In this document: positions 1-5,652 of the stretch, in pieces
Position numbering within the stretch: position 1 is the first letter of the stretch
How the letters are laid out: every line of letters starts with the position of its first letter
Origin: an uncultured Ignavibacteriota bacterium
GTDB taxonomy: Bacteria; Bacteroidota; Ignavibacteria; Tepidaquicellales; Tepidaquicellaceae
Direction: 5' to 3'
NCBI GenBank assembly: GCA_937915485.1
Contig: CALGII010000084.1
Coordinates: 1-5,707 of the forward strand
Length of the DNA stretch: 5,707 nt
Notes under the pieces: generated by a model
Database searches by the model: none
What the model saw: only the letters and a program-made list of their open reading frames with translations
What the model was told of the DNA's origin: nothing
Translations under genes and position numbers: made by a program

Positions 1-582
1 GATTTCGTTTTCGTTACCGGTTACAGGGAAAATATGATAAAGGATTATCTCAGGAATAATTTCGGCAGCGTGAACATAAAGATTCTTACAAACACCGATT
101 ACGCGAACAACAACAATTCGTACTCACTGTGGATGACAAAGGATTACATAAAGGACGGGTTCGTGCTTCTCGACAGCGACATACTGTTTGACGCGGGAAT
201 CGTTTCTAAATTGCTTGCGGACAGTCACGACAATGCGGCGGCTGTTAACGTAACGCATAAACTCGATGATGAGCAGATAAAGGTAAGGGTTGACGAAAGC
301 GGCAGGATTCTTGAAATATCGAAAATTGTTGATATTAAAGAGGCGGCAGGGGAATCGATAGGCATCGAAAAGTTTTCGCGTCCTTTCGCGGACGAGATTT
401 TCAAGATTCTCGACAGGAAAATACTCGAAGAAAATAACGTGAACGAATTTTACGAAAAAACTTTCGAGGAAATTATCGAAAGAAACGACCTTGGGAACAG
501 CTTATACAGCGTTGATGTTTCAGAATATGAATGCATGGAGATTGATACTGTCGAAGATTACTATAATGCTCAAAAAATTTAA
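1..582 (+). CDS. LicC-like nucleotidyltransferase (sugar-phosphate or phosphocholine cytidylyltransferase family), 5' partial
   Basis: The reading frame is open from base 1, and its first residues, DFVFVTGYREN, match the 'iifVtGY..e.i..yl' strand-helix of the NTP-transferase fold. The ATG at 34 is therefore internal and the true start lies upstream. In the 193 visible residues, LLDSDILFD (metal-binding D58 and D60) is followed by a mixed alpha/beta region and a C-terminal MEIDTVEDYYNAQ, which fits the second metal-binding Asp (D182) of the family. The N-terminal nucleotide-binding GxGxR loop, roughly 50-60 residues, lies outside the window. Family members transfer a nucleotidyl group from CTP (or another NTP) to phosphocholine or a sugar/inositol phosphate in the cytoplasm, supplying lipid or surface-glycan synthesis. 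The exact substrate cannot be read here. The gene ends at TAA 580-582, 11 bases before the rhomboid start, so an operon is likely. Confidence 0.85.
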   Translation, partial: DFVFVTGYRENMIKDYLRNNFGSVNIKILTNTDYANNNNSYSLWMTKDYIKDGFVLLDSDILFDAGIVSKLLADSHDNAAAVNVTHKLDDEQIKVRVDESGRILEISKIVDIKEAAGESIGIEKFSRPFADEIFKILDRKILEENNVNEFYEKTFEEIIERNDLGNSLYSVDVSEYECMEIDTVEDYYNAQKI

Positions 583-593
583 AGAAAAGAAAA

Positions 594-1529
594 TTGAATA
601 ATTACAGAAGAGGATTCGGCGGATTTACTTTCTTTCCGCCGGTTATTAAATATCTGCTAATATCAAACATAGCCATTTTTTTGCTGGAGTTCTTCTTTCT
701 TGATTTCCTGAAAGTCGGAAGAACCAGCGTCGGAGAAGTGTTTCTGAAGAACTTCGCTTTGTTCGGGTACGATTCGCCTTTCTTCAGGCCGTGGCAGGTG
801 TTCACATACATGTACATGCACGGAAGTTTCTCGCATCTGTTTTTCAACATGTTCGCGCTCTGGATGTTCGGAATGGAACTTGAAAATCTCTGGGGCTCGA
901 AAACATTCTTCATATATTATACGGTTTGCGGCATCGGCGCGGGACTTGCAAACGCGTTTCTCGCCCCGCTATTCACTTCACTGCCTCCGAACGTCCCGAC
1001 TGTAGGGGCTTCCGGCTCGATATACGGTGTGCTTATCGCTTTCGGAATGCTGTTTCCGAACAGATACATTTACATTTATTTCATGCTGCCTCTGAAGGCG
1101 AAATATCTTGTCATAATATACATGGCGGTTGAAGTGTTCGCTGTGGCATCGCAGTCACAGTCAGGAATAGCGCACGTCGCCCACCTTGGCGGAGCGGTTG
1201 TCGGATTCCTGTACGTATATTTTTATCTGAACCGCGGTCCGAGAAAATTCTCGCGGACGGGCGACTCTAACGTGTTTGATAACTTTAAGAATGTATTCGA
1301 AAAGAAAGATAAAGAAGCGAACATCTACGATATCCCCAAAAGAGACATAACGGACGCTGAATATGAAGACTTAAATATAAGCAAGTATGAAGATGACGTG
1401 AGGCAAAAAGAGCGCGAGGCGCAGGAACGCATAGACGCAATACTCGATAAACTCAGCGCACGGGGTTACTCGAGCCTGACGGACGAGGAAAAGAAAATTC
1501 TGTTTCAGGAAAGCAAAAGGCTCAGATAG
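594..1529 (+). CDS. Rhomboid family intramembrane serine protease with charged C-terminal extension
   Basis: This 311-residue inner-membrane protein cleaves substrate transmembrane segments inside the bilayer. Hydrophobic segments span about residues 18-38, 60-92, 104-126, 138-154, 158-186 and 195-212, consistent with six helices. HGSFSHLFFN (76-85) is the conserved loop/helix motif. VGASGS supplies the catalytic Ser140 in GASG, and AHLGGAVVG supplies the catalytic His197, with small residues at +3 and +7. After residue 213 comes a soluble tail of about 98 residues, rich in Lys, Glu and Asp. It ends in a predicted helical segment (about 266-311, containing LTDEEKKILFQESK) that resembles the C-terminal tail of Bacteroidota rhomboids. 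The start is a TTG; no in-frame ATG or GTG lies between it and the upstream stop at 564-566, and the resulting N-terminus fits the family. There is only a purine-rich stretch and no clear Shine-Dalgarno. It follows the nucleotidyltransferase by 11 bases. Physiological substrates are unknown. Confidence 0.95.
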   Translation: MNNYRRGFGGFTFFPPVIKYLLISNIAIFLLEFFFLDFLKVGRTSVGEVFLKNFALFGYDSPFFRPWQVFTYMYMHGSFSHLFFNMFALWMFGMELENLWGSKTFFIYYTVCGIGAGLANAFLAPLFTSLPPNVPTVGASGSIYGVLIAFGMLFPNRYIYIYFMLPLKAKYLVIIYMAVEVFAVASQSQSGIAHVAHLGGAVVGFLYVYFYLNRGPRKFSRTGDSNVFDNFKNVFEKKDKEANIYDIPKRDITDAEYEDLNISKYEDDVRQKEREAQERIDAILDKLSARGYSSLTDEEKKILFQESKRLR

Positions 1530-1536
1530 TTCTTTC

Positions 1537-1571
1537 AAATTTTAAATTGTAAATTTTAAACTATAAATTTC
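1537..1571. repeat. 14-bp AT-rich tandem repeat (2.5 units) after the rhomboid gene
   Basis: Two 14-base units, AAATTTTAAATTGT and AAATTTTAAACTAT, are followed by a half unit AAATTTC, starting 7 bases after the rhomboid stop codon. The period equals two heptads, the same spacing found in the spacers after ispG and before the SLOG-eIF2B gene. No function is visible beyond membership of this repeat class. Confidence 0.7.
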
Positions 1572-1577
1572 AAAAAC

Positions 1578-1626
1578 TTGTAGTTCATCAGTATTTCAAT
1601 TTTTAAATTGATAATATAAACTACAA
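1578..1626. repeat. Nested inverted repeats upstream of ispG
   Basis: A perfect 8-bp outer pair (TTGTAGTT 1578-1585, AACTACAA 1619-1626) encloses an inner 7-bp pair (TCAATTT 1596-1602, AAATTGA 1605-1611) with a 2-base centre. As RNA it would form an AU-rich stem within a larger loop. As DNA it could be a protein-binding palindrome. It ends 33 bases before the ispG start codon, within the only spacer that could hold an ispG promoter. In sequence this AT-rich, some chance pairing is expected. Confidence 0.4.
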
Positions 1627-1635
1627 AATGAATTA

Positions 1636-1648
1636 GCCCCGCAGGGGC
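1636..1648. repeat. GC-rich mini-hairpin (GCCCC-GCA-GGGGC) just upstream of ispG
   Basis: A perfect 5-bp all-GC stem with a 3-base loop lies in otherwise AT-rich DNA and ends 11 bases before the ispG TTG. It looks like the short REP-like palindromes scattered through Bacteroidota-type spacers (an inference from memory). If transcribed, it would lie in the ispG leader and could influence initiation. Its AGGGG (1643-1647) is also the closest thing to a Shine-Dalgarno here, but at 12 bases the spacing is long and the bases would be held in the stem. It has no T-run after it, so it is not an intrinsic terminator. Confidence 0.55.
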
Positions 1649-1659
1649 GCATCGAAAAA

Positions 1660-3543
1660 TTGAAAATTGAAGACACAAAATATTCGCGTTTCAAAACCCG
1701 CATCGTCGACATCGGCGGCGTGCCTCTCGGCGGAGCGAATCCGATACGTCTTCAGTCTATGACAACTACAGACACGATGGACACGTCCGCGACAGTCGGG
1801 CAGTCAATTCGCATAATTGAAGCAGGCGGAGAATACGTCCGCATAACCGCGCCGAGCATAAAGGAAGCAAAGAATCTCGAAAATATTAAAAACGAACTCC
1901 GCAGGCGCGGATATAAAACGCCGCTCGTCGCTGACATCCATTTTACCCCTAACGCCGCTGAAATAGCCGCGCGCATTGTAGAGAAAGTGCGAGTCAATCC
2001 GGGAAATTATGCCGATAAAAAGAAATTCGAAATTATAGATTATACCGATAAGCAATACGAAGAAGAACTCGGACGCATCAGTGAAAAATTTGTTCCGCTG
2101 ATAAGAATCTGCAAGGAGTACGGCACCGCTATGAGAATCGGAACGAATCACGGCTCTCTCTCCGACAGGATTATGAGCCGCTTCGGCGATACCCCTCTCG
2201 GAATGGTCGAATCCGCGATGGAGTTCCTGCGTATTTGTGAAGATGAAAAGTATTACAGCATCGTCCTTTCGATGAAGGCGTCCAATCCTCAGGTGATGGT
2301 TGAAGCCTACCGCCTGCTCGTCAGGAAAATGTCGGAAGCGGGAATGAATTATCCCCTCCATCTCGGCGTTACGGAGGCGGGCGACGGCGAGGACGGAAGA
2401 ATAAAATCCGCTCTCGGCATAGGTACTTTGCTCGAAGAAGGATACGGCGATACCGTGCGCGTGTCGCTTACCGAAGAGCCTGAGTTCGAAATTCCCGTGT
2501 GCAGGGCACTCGTTGAGCGGTATGAATTCTTCAGAGAAAATCTTTCGAAGGAAGTGAAACACGTTTATGCTGTCGGAAGCGCGGCACAGGAATCGAAAGC
2601 CTGTGGCAATATCGGTGGTAAGAATGTCCCTGTCGTCGTGATATCGGCGGATGATGAAATCAGAAAATCCCACGAGGGGTTCCGCTCAATCGGGTATTAC
2701 TACAGCGAGTCGCTTGACAAATGGAACATTGGCGATATTGCAGCAGATTATGTTTTTCTCGGCTCCGAAGACATTAATTACCCGCTTCCCGGCACGGTTA
2801 AAAAAATATTTGATTACGAATTCTGGAAATCGAAAGGCGGCGGCGATTCACTGCCTCTCCTGAAAATCGAAGAATACAAAAAACTTGCTGATAAGAATTT
2901 CAATAAATTTCTCGAACTCGACGTCAACGAATATAAATCGAACATTGATAGGATTTCAAAGGATGATAAAGTAATTCTTGTTCTTTCATCGTCTGAAAAA
3001 ATGTCGCTCTTGAAAATGAGAGACGCGGCAGGAATCGCGAACGTTTTACCGCTCGTAATCAAGAGGAACTACTCCGGGCTGCACGAAGATAAAATGCTGC
3101 TCTACGCTTCGACAGACTTAGGCGGGCTCCTGATTGACGGTATTGGAAACGGCGTTTGGATTGAGTCGGCTGAAGCAGTGAATAAAACGTTGAACAGCGT
3201 GTCTTTCGGAATACTTCAGGCGTCGCGCAAGCGTATTTCAAAAACCGAGTACATTTCCTGCCCGTCCTGCGGCCGCACTTTGTTCGACCTTCAGGAAACG
3301 ACGGCGATGGTGAGAGAAAAAACGAACCACCTCAAAGGGCTAAAGATAGCGATAATGGGCTGCATCGTGAACGGTCCCGGCGAAATGGCGGACGCCGACT
3401 ACGGCTACGTTGGCAGCGGCATAGGAAGAATCACACTTTACAAAGGAAAAGAAATCGTGAAACGCTCGATTCCTTCTGAAACGGCCGTCGAAGAACTCAT
3501 CAATCTGATTAAAGAAAACGGAGACTGGAAAAGCCCGGAATAA
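1660..3543 (+). CDS. ispG: 4-hydroxy-3-methylbut-2-enyl diphosphate synthase, long (insert-containing) form
   Basis: IspG (GcpE) reduces 2-C-methyl-D-erythritol 2,4-cyclodiphosphate to HMBPP, the penultimate step of the MEP isoprenoid pathway. It is cytoplasmic and uses a [4Fe-4S] cluster with electrons from ferredoxin or flavodoxin. The 627-residue product opens with a TIM-barrel domain (about 10-285), including PIRLQSMTTTDT, PLVADIHF, RVNPGN, MRIGTNHGSLSDR and PLHLGVTEAG. An insert of about 230 residues follows (about 285-515), as in plant, Chlamydia and Bacteroidota enzymes; the E. coli enzyme, at about 370 residues, lacks it. The C-terminal cluster domain has SCPSCGR (C534, C537) and GCIVNGPGE (C568, E575), giving the three Cys and one Glu cluster ligands. 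All key residues are present, so it should be active. The start is TTG: no ATG or GTG lies between it and the upstream in-frame TAA, and the next Met (34) is already inside the conserved core. The 130-base spacer suggests its own promoter, though none is clear. Confidence 0.97.
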   Translation: MKIEDTKYSRFKTRIVDIGGVPLGGANPIRLQSMTTTDTMDTSATVGQSIRIIEAGGEYVRITAPSIKEAKNLENIKNELRRRGYKTPLVADIHFTPNAAEIAARIVEKVRVNPGNYADKKKFEIIDYTDKQYEEELGRISEKFVPLIRICKEYGTAMRIGTNHGSLSDRIMSRFGDTPLGMVESAMEFLRICEDEKYYSIVLSMKASNPQVMVEAYRLLVRKMSEAGMNYPLHLGVTEAGDGEDGRIKSALGIGTLLEEGYGDTVRVSLTEEPEFEIPVCRALVERYEFFRENLSKEVKHVYAVGSAAQESKACGNIGGKNVPVVVISADDEIRKSHEGFRSIGYYYSESLDKWNIGDIAADYVFLGSEDINYPLPGTVKKIFDYEFWKSKGGGDSLPLLKIEEYKKLADKNFNKFLELDVNEYKSNIDRISKDDKVILVLSSSEKMSLLKMRDAAGIANVLPLVIKRNYSGLHEDKMLLYASTDLGGLLIDGIGNGVWIESAEAVNKTLNSVSFGILQASRKRISKTEYISCPSCGRTLFDLQETTAMVREKTNHLKGLKIAIMGCIVNGPGEMADADYGYVGSGIGRITLYKGKEIVKRSIPSETAVEELINLIKENGDWKSPE

Positions 3544-3574
3544 TTTCCATTTTCTCGTCTGTTTATTCCATAGA

Positions 3575-3606
3575 ATTCAAATATTAAAATTCAAATATCA
3601 AAATTG
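3575..3606. repeat. 14-bp AT-rich tandem repeat downstream of ispG
   Basis: ATTCAAATATTAAA (3575-3588) and ATTCAAATATCAAA (3589-3602) differ at one base and are followed by a truncated ATTG. The array begins 31 bases after the ispG stop codon. It shares its 14 (2x7) base period with the array after the rhomboid gene, although the unit sequence differs. Confidence 0.7.
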
Positions 3607-3658
3607 CATTTCATAATTTAAAGTTCAAAAGATTATTAGTTTCGAAAAACCAAATCAT

Positions 3659-3678
3659 ATATGTCCACTCGCACATAT
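3659..3678. repeat. Small inverted repeat (ATATGT / ACATAT)
   Basis: Six-base arms at 3659-3664 and 3673-3678 flank an 8-base GC-richer centre, CCACTCGC. It lies between the heptad-type repeat and the 57-bp tandem array in the gene-free region after ispG. It is not followed by a T-run. It may be an operator-like site or chance. Confidence 0.25.
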
Positions 3679-3704
3679 TAACAAGCAACGGAATTATGCA
3701 ATGA

Positions 3705-3917
3705 GAAATCCGCTTTTATCGGTATCATCCGCTCCTTCTTGTCCGCATAGTATAAGAAAAGAAATCCGCTTTTATCTGTTTCATCCGTTCCTTCTGTGTC
3801 CAAATAATATAAGAAGTGAAATCTGTGAAAATCTGTATCATCCGCTCCTTCTGTGTCCAAATAATATAAGAAGAAAAATCTTTGAAAAACTATTTCATCC
3901 GCTCCTTCTCTGTGTAA
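3705..3917. repeat. 56-57 bp tandem repeat, about 3.8 copies, filling the spacer after ispG
   Basis: Units begin at about 3705, 3761, 3818 and 3875. The anchor TCATCCG(C/T)TCCTTCT recurs at 3725, 3781, 3838 and 3895, a period of 56, 57 and 57. Units 2 and 3 share an exact 27-base block (3790-3816 and 3847-3873), while the outer units have diverged, as in an array decaying from its ends. That block carries CTTCT at its left end and AGAAG at its right end, a possible weak stem. Together with flanking AT-rich repeats it accounts for most of the 460 bases between ispG and the next gene, where I see no credible gene. Both strands stay open through it only because 57 is a multiple of three. The motif (GAAATCTGTGAAAATCTG, then TCATCCG) resembles dispersed repeats common in Bacteroidota-like genomes, as far as I recall. 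Confidence 0.9.
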
Positions 3918-3938
3918 AAAAACGGAAAGGTTTTTTTA
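3915..3938 (+). terminator. Possible weak A/T stem-loop terminator after the tandem array
   Basis: AAAAAAAC (3916-3923) pairs with GTTTTTTT (3930-3937) around a 6-base GGAAAG loop, with one more T-A pair outside. The shape, A-tract, small loop and T-tract, could act as a bidirectional intrinsic terminator. The stem has a single G-C pair and would be unstable, so this is a tentative call. It would separate ispG from the SLOG-eIF2B gene. Confidence 0.25.
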
Positions 3939-3954
3939 TTTTAAAATAAGCACC

Positions 3955-4003
3955 ATTTTTAAATTTCAATTTTAATTTCGAATTTATAATTTAAAATTTA
4001 AAA
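3955..4003. repeat. Degenerate heptad array (TTTNNAA-type) running into the next start codon
   Basis: From 3955 the DNA divides into seven consecutive 7-base units: ATTTTTA, AATTTCA, ATTTTAA, TTTCGAA, TTTATAA, TTTAAAA and TTTAAAA. The next unit in phase is TTGAGTA (4004-4010), which supplies the alternative TTG start and the first base of the ATG. The spacer is almost pure A/T and would be easily melted and unstructured, which can favour ribosome entry without a Shine-Dalgarno. Confidence 0.7.
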
Positions 4004-4009
4004 TTGAGT

Positions 4010-5386
4010 ATGGACATTCTCATAAAGAAAATCATTTCGGGTGGTCAGACAGGAGCCGACAGGGGCGGGCTCGACGCCGCGAAAGAACTCGGCATCCCGA
4101 CGGGCGGACACGCTCCGAAATATTTCAAGACTGAGGCGGGTTCCGACGAATCTCTGAGAGACTACGGTCTCATCGAAACCGAATCCGAGAATTATGAGGA
4201 AAGAACCATACTGAACGTGACAAATTCCGACGGCACGGTTATTTTCTGCAACATAGACGAGAACGGTCTTATAATCGGAGAGGGCACGATGTTCACTTTT
4301 TATACCGCGGAAGGAATGTTCAGGCCTGTAATCGTAAATCCCGACGAAAAGAATTTTCACGCCTGGCTTAAAGAAAACAATATACACACGTTGAACGTTG
4401 CGGGGAACAGGGAAAGCATATCACCGGGCATTTATTCGAATACTCGAAACTTCCTCGTTAAGTCATTGTCGAAGACAATGAAATCAAGAGGAAAAAAACT
4501 ATACGAGGTCTTTCTTTTTTCGAAAGAAGTCGAGAGAATCAAGAACGACAACTATTCGGGCTCGGCTGCGCTCCTCGACTCGCTCATAAGCGCGCTTGAA
4601 ACATTTCTTGAAAACTCCGATAACTTATCTCCCGAAGATATCGCCCGCGAGATTGAAATAAATATAAGCGGACCCGTAAACAAGCATTCGCAACTCGTAG
4701 TGCTCCGCAATTTCTTCGATGAACTTGAATCAGCGGTTAAAAAATATTCAGGCGGCGCAGAGTTCAGAAAAAAACTCAAGAACTATCTCGCCGTTTACAC
4801 ACGGAAATGGAATAAGGTGAACGACAAAATCGCGGCGAACGCGATGAAAGCGATAGAATTCAGGAATAAGACGGTTCTGCTTCACAGCAACAGTTCGACT
4901 ATTCATAAGGTTTTTGAGAAACTCGCTGCGAAAAATATTTTCGTGAACGTAATTCAGTGCGAATCGCGCCCCGTGTATGAAGGCAGGCGGCAGGCAAAGA
5001 AACTCGCGGCGCTCGGTTTTCCCGTAACTCTGATTGCTGATTCTTCCGTTATGAATTGTAAGGATAAAATTGATTTCGCCCTGCTCGGCACGGACGGCAT
5101 ATCCGGAAATTATTTTCTCAATAAAATCGGTTCTTATTTCATCGCGCTCGGAATGAAGGAAATTAAAAAACCGCTGTACCTGCTGACAGACACGCGCAAG
5201 ATAATCGGAAGCGGAGCGGTAAAGAAGAATTCGAAGCAATCGGATAACGGATTTAAACTTCCGCCCGAACAGCAGCACAACCACACTGAAATCTGGAACG
5301 AGAAAAACGAGAACATAAAAATCGAAAACCTCTATTTCGAAAAAGTCCCACTCAAACTTGTTACGAAAATCATAACGGAGAAATAG
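4010..5386 (+). CDS. Fusion protein: cpYpsA-type SLOG ('putative molybdenum carrier') domain + eIF-2B alpha/MtnA-like domain
   Basis: Residues 1-150 (numbered from the ATG at 4010) match the circularly permuted YpsA/'molybdenum carrier' SLOG family: KKIISGGQTGADRGGLDAA with GGQTGADR at 11-18, YEERT (62-66), SDGT (73-76), LNVAGNRES (128-136) and PGIY (139-142). A short basic linker (about 152-168) leads to an eIF-2B/MtnA-type region. This has an N-terminal helical part (about 170-280, with KNDNYSGSAALLDSLISALE), then VLLHSNSSTI (289-298), IQCESRPVYEGRRQAK (315-330), LIADSSV, LLGTDGI with D362, NKIGSYFIALGMK (371-383) and a C-terminal YFEKVPLKLVTKIITE. SLOG proteins bind nucleotide-derived ligands. 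The eIF-2B/MtnA superfamily includes ribose-1,5-bisphosphate and methylthioribose-1-phosphate isomerases and non-catalytic regulators. The usual catalytic Cys after His292 is Ser293 here, so isomerase activity is doubtful. TTG at 4004 would add two residues. No signal peptide or membrane segment is seen. Cytoplasmic; substrate unknown. Confidence 0.88.
   Translation: MDILIKKIISGGQTGADRGGLDAAKELGIPTGGHAPKYFKTEAGSDESLRDYGLIETESENYEERTILNVTNSDGTVIFCNIDENGLIIGEGTMFTFYTAEGMFRPVIVNPDEKNFHAWLKENNIHTLNVAGNRESISPGIYSNTRNFLVKSLSKTMKSRGKKLYEVFLFSKEVERIKNDNYSGSAALLDSLISALETFLENSDNLSPEDIAREIEINISGPVNKHSQLVVLRNFFDELESAVKKYSGGAEFRKKLKNYLAVYTRKWNKVNDKIAANAMKAIEFRNKTVLLHSNSSTIHKVFEKLAAKNIFVNVIQCESRPVYEGRRQAKKLAALGFPVTLIADSSVMNCKDKIDFALLGTDGISGNYFLNKIGSYFIALGMKEIKKPLYLLTDTRKIIGSGAVKKNSKQSDNGFKLPPEQQHNHTEIWNEKNENIKIENLYFEKVPLKLVTKIITEK
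4463..4481 (+). repeat. Perfect 8-bp hairpin at the SLOG/eIF2B junction, covering an internal ATG
   Basis: TCATTGTC (4463-4470) and GACAATGA (4474-4481) are perfect reverse complements around a GAA loop. It lies in the codons joining the two domains of the fusion gene, and its right arm contains the in-frame ATG at 4478-4480 (Met157). That ATG would begin MKSRGKKLYEVF and could give a stand-alone eIF2B-like protein. Whether the hairpin is functional or coincidental cannot be told from sequence alone. Confidence 0.5.
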
Positions 5387-5652
5387 CATTTCCTTGGATT
5401 TATTTAGCAGGTTACAATAAGAATTCCGACTACTGCCTCTTTTCATATTGAATTCGTTTAAATAATATCTTTGCGCACTTAACGTACTTTTCATTATGCG
5501 CTTTTAGACTATGATTCTTAGCTCCCCCCTTCTGCTCTGATAAATTCTCATATCGTGATAATATTTCCTCCATCATTTTTATTATGTTAATATTGTTTCT
5601 TTTGGATTATCTTTAAAGGCTTAAGGTGCAATAATATCAGATATTTACTTAA
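5387..5652. other. 266-base AT-rich spacer before the helicase gene, no gene seen
   Basis: No plausible coding region is seen on either strand. A TATCTTTG at 5466-5473 fits the Bacteroidota -7 consensus TAnnTTTG, but no TTTG lies at the expected distance upstream, so a promoter is only suggested. GCGCA (5473-5477) and TGCGC (5497-5501) form a 5-bp stem with a 19-base loop followed by TTTT, at best a poor terminator. AAGGTG (5623-5628) is too far (24 bases) from the helicase start to serve as its ribosome binding site. Confidence 0.4.

Noticed and set aside
34..582. ATG at 34 as the true start of the nucleotidyltransferase
   Set aside because: The frame is open to base 1 and the upstream residues FVTGYREN match the family fold, so the gene begins before the window.
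1804..2673. 289-codon - strand open frame inside ispG
   Set aside because: The opposite strand is a full-length IspG with all conserved motifs, and the antisense translation shows no family features. It is a codon-bias shadow.
3705..3917. CRISPR array
   Set aside because: The repeated units adjoin each other and the supposed spacers are themselves repeated, with no unique spacers and no cas genes. This is a simple tandem repeat.
3701..3949. 82-codon + strand open frame and a 60-codon - strand frame (3678-3860) over the spacer after ispG
   Set aside because: Both are translations of the 57-bp tandem repeat, which stays open because its period is a multiple of three. Neither has a recognisable domain, and the 56-base first unit breaks the frame regularity.
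4748..5494. 248-codon - strand open frame over the eIF2B-like domain and the following spacer
   Set aside because: It is mostly antisense to conserved eIF-2B motifs and has no recognisable domain.
5466..5501. TATCTTTG promoter and GCGCA/TGCGC terminator after the fusion gene
   Set aside because: The -33 TTTG partner is missing at the right spacing. The stem is only 5 bp with a 19-base loop and four T's. Both are too weak to annotate as separate features.
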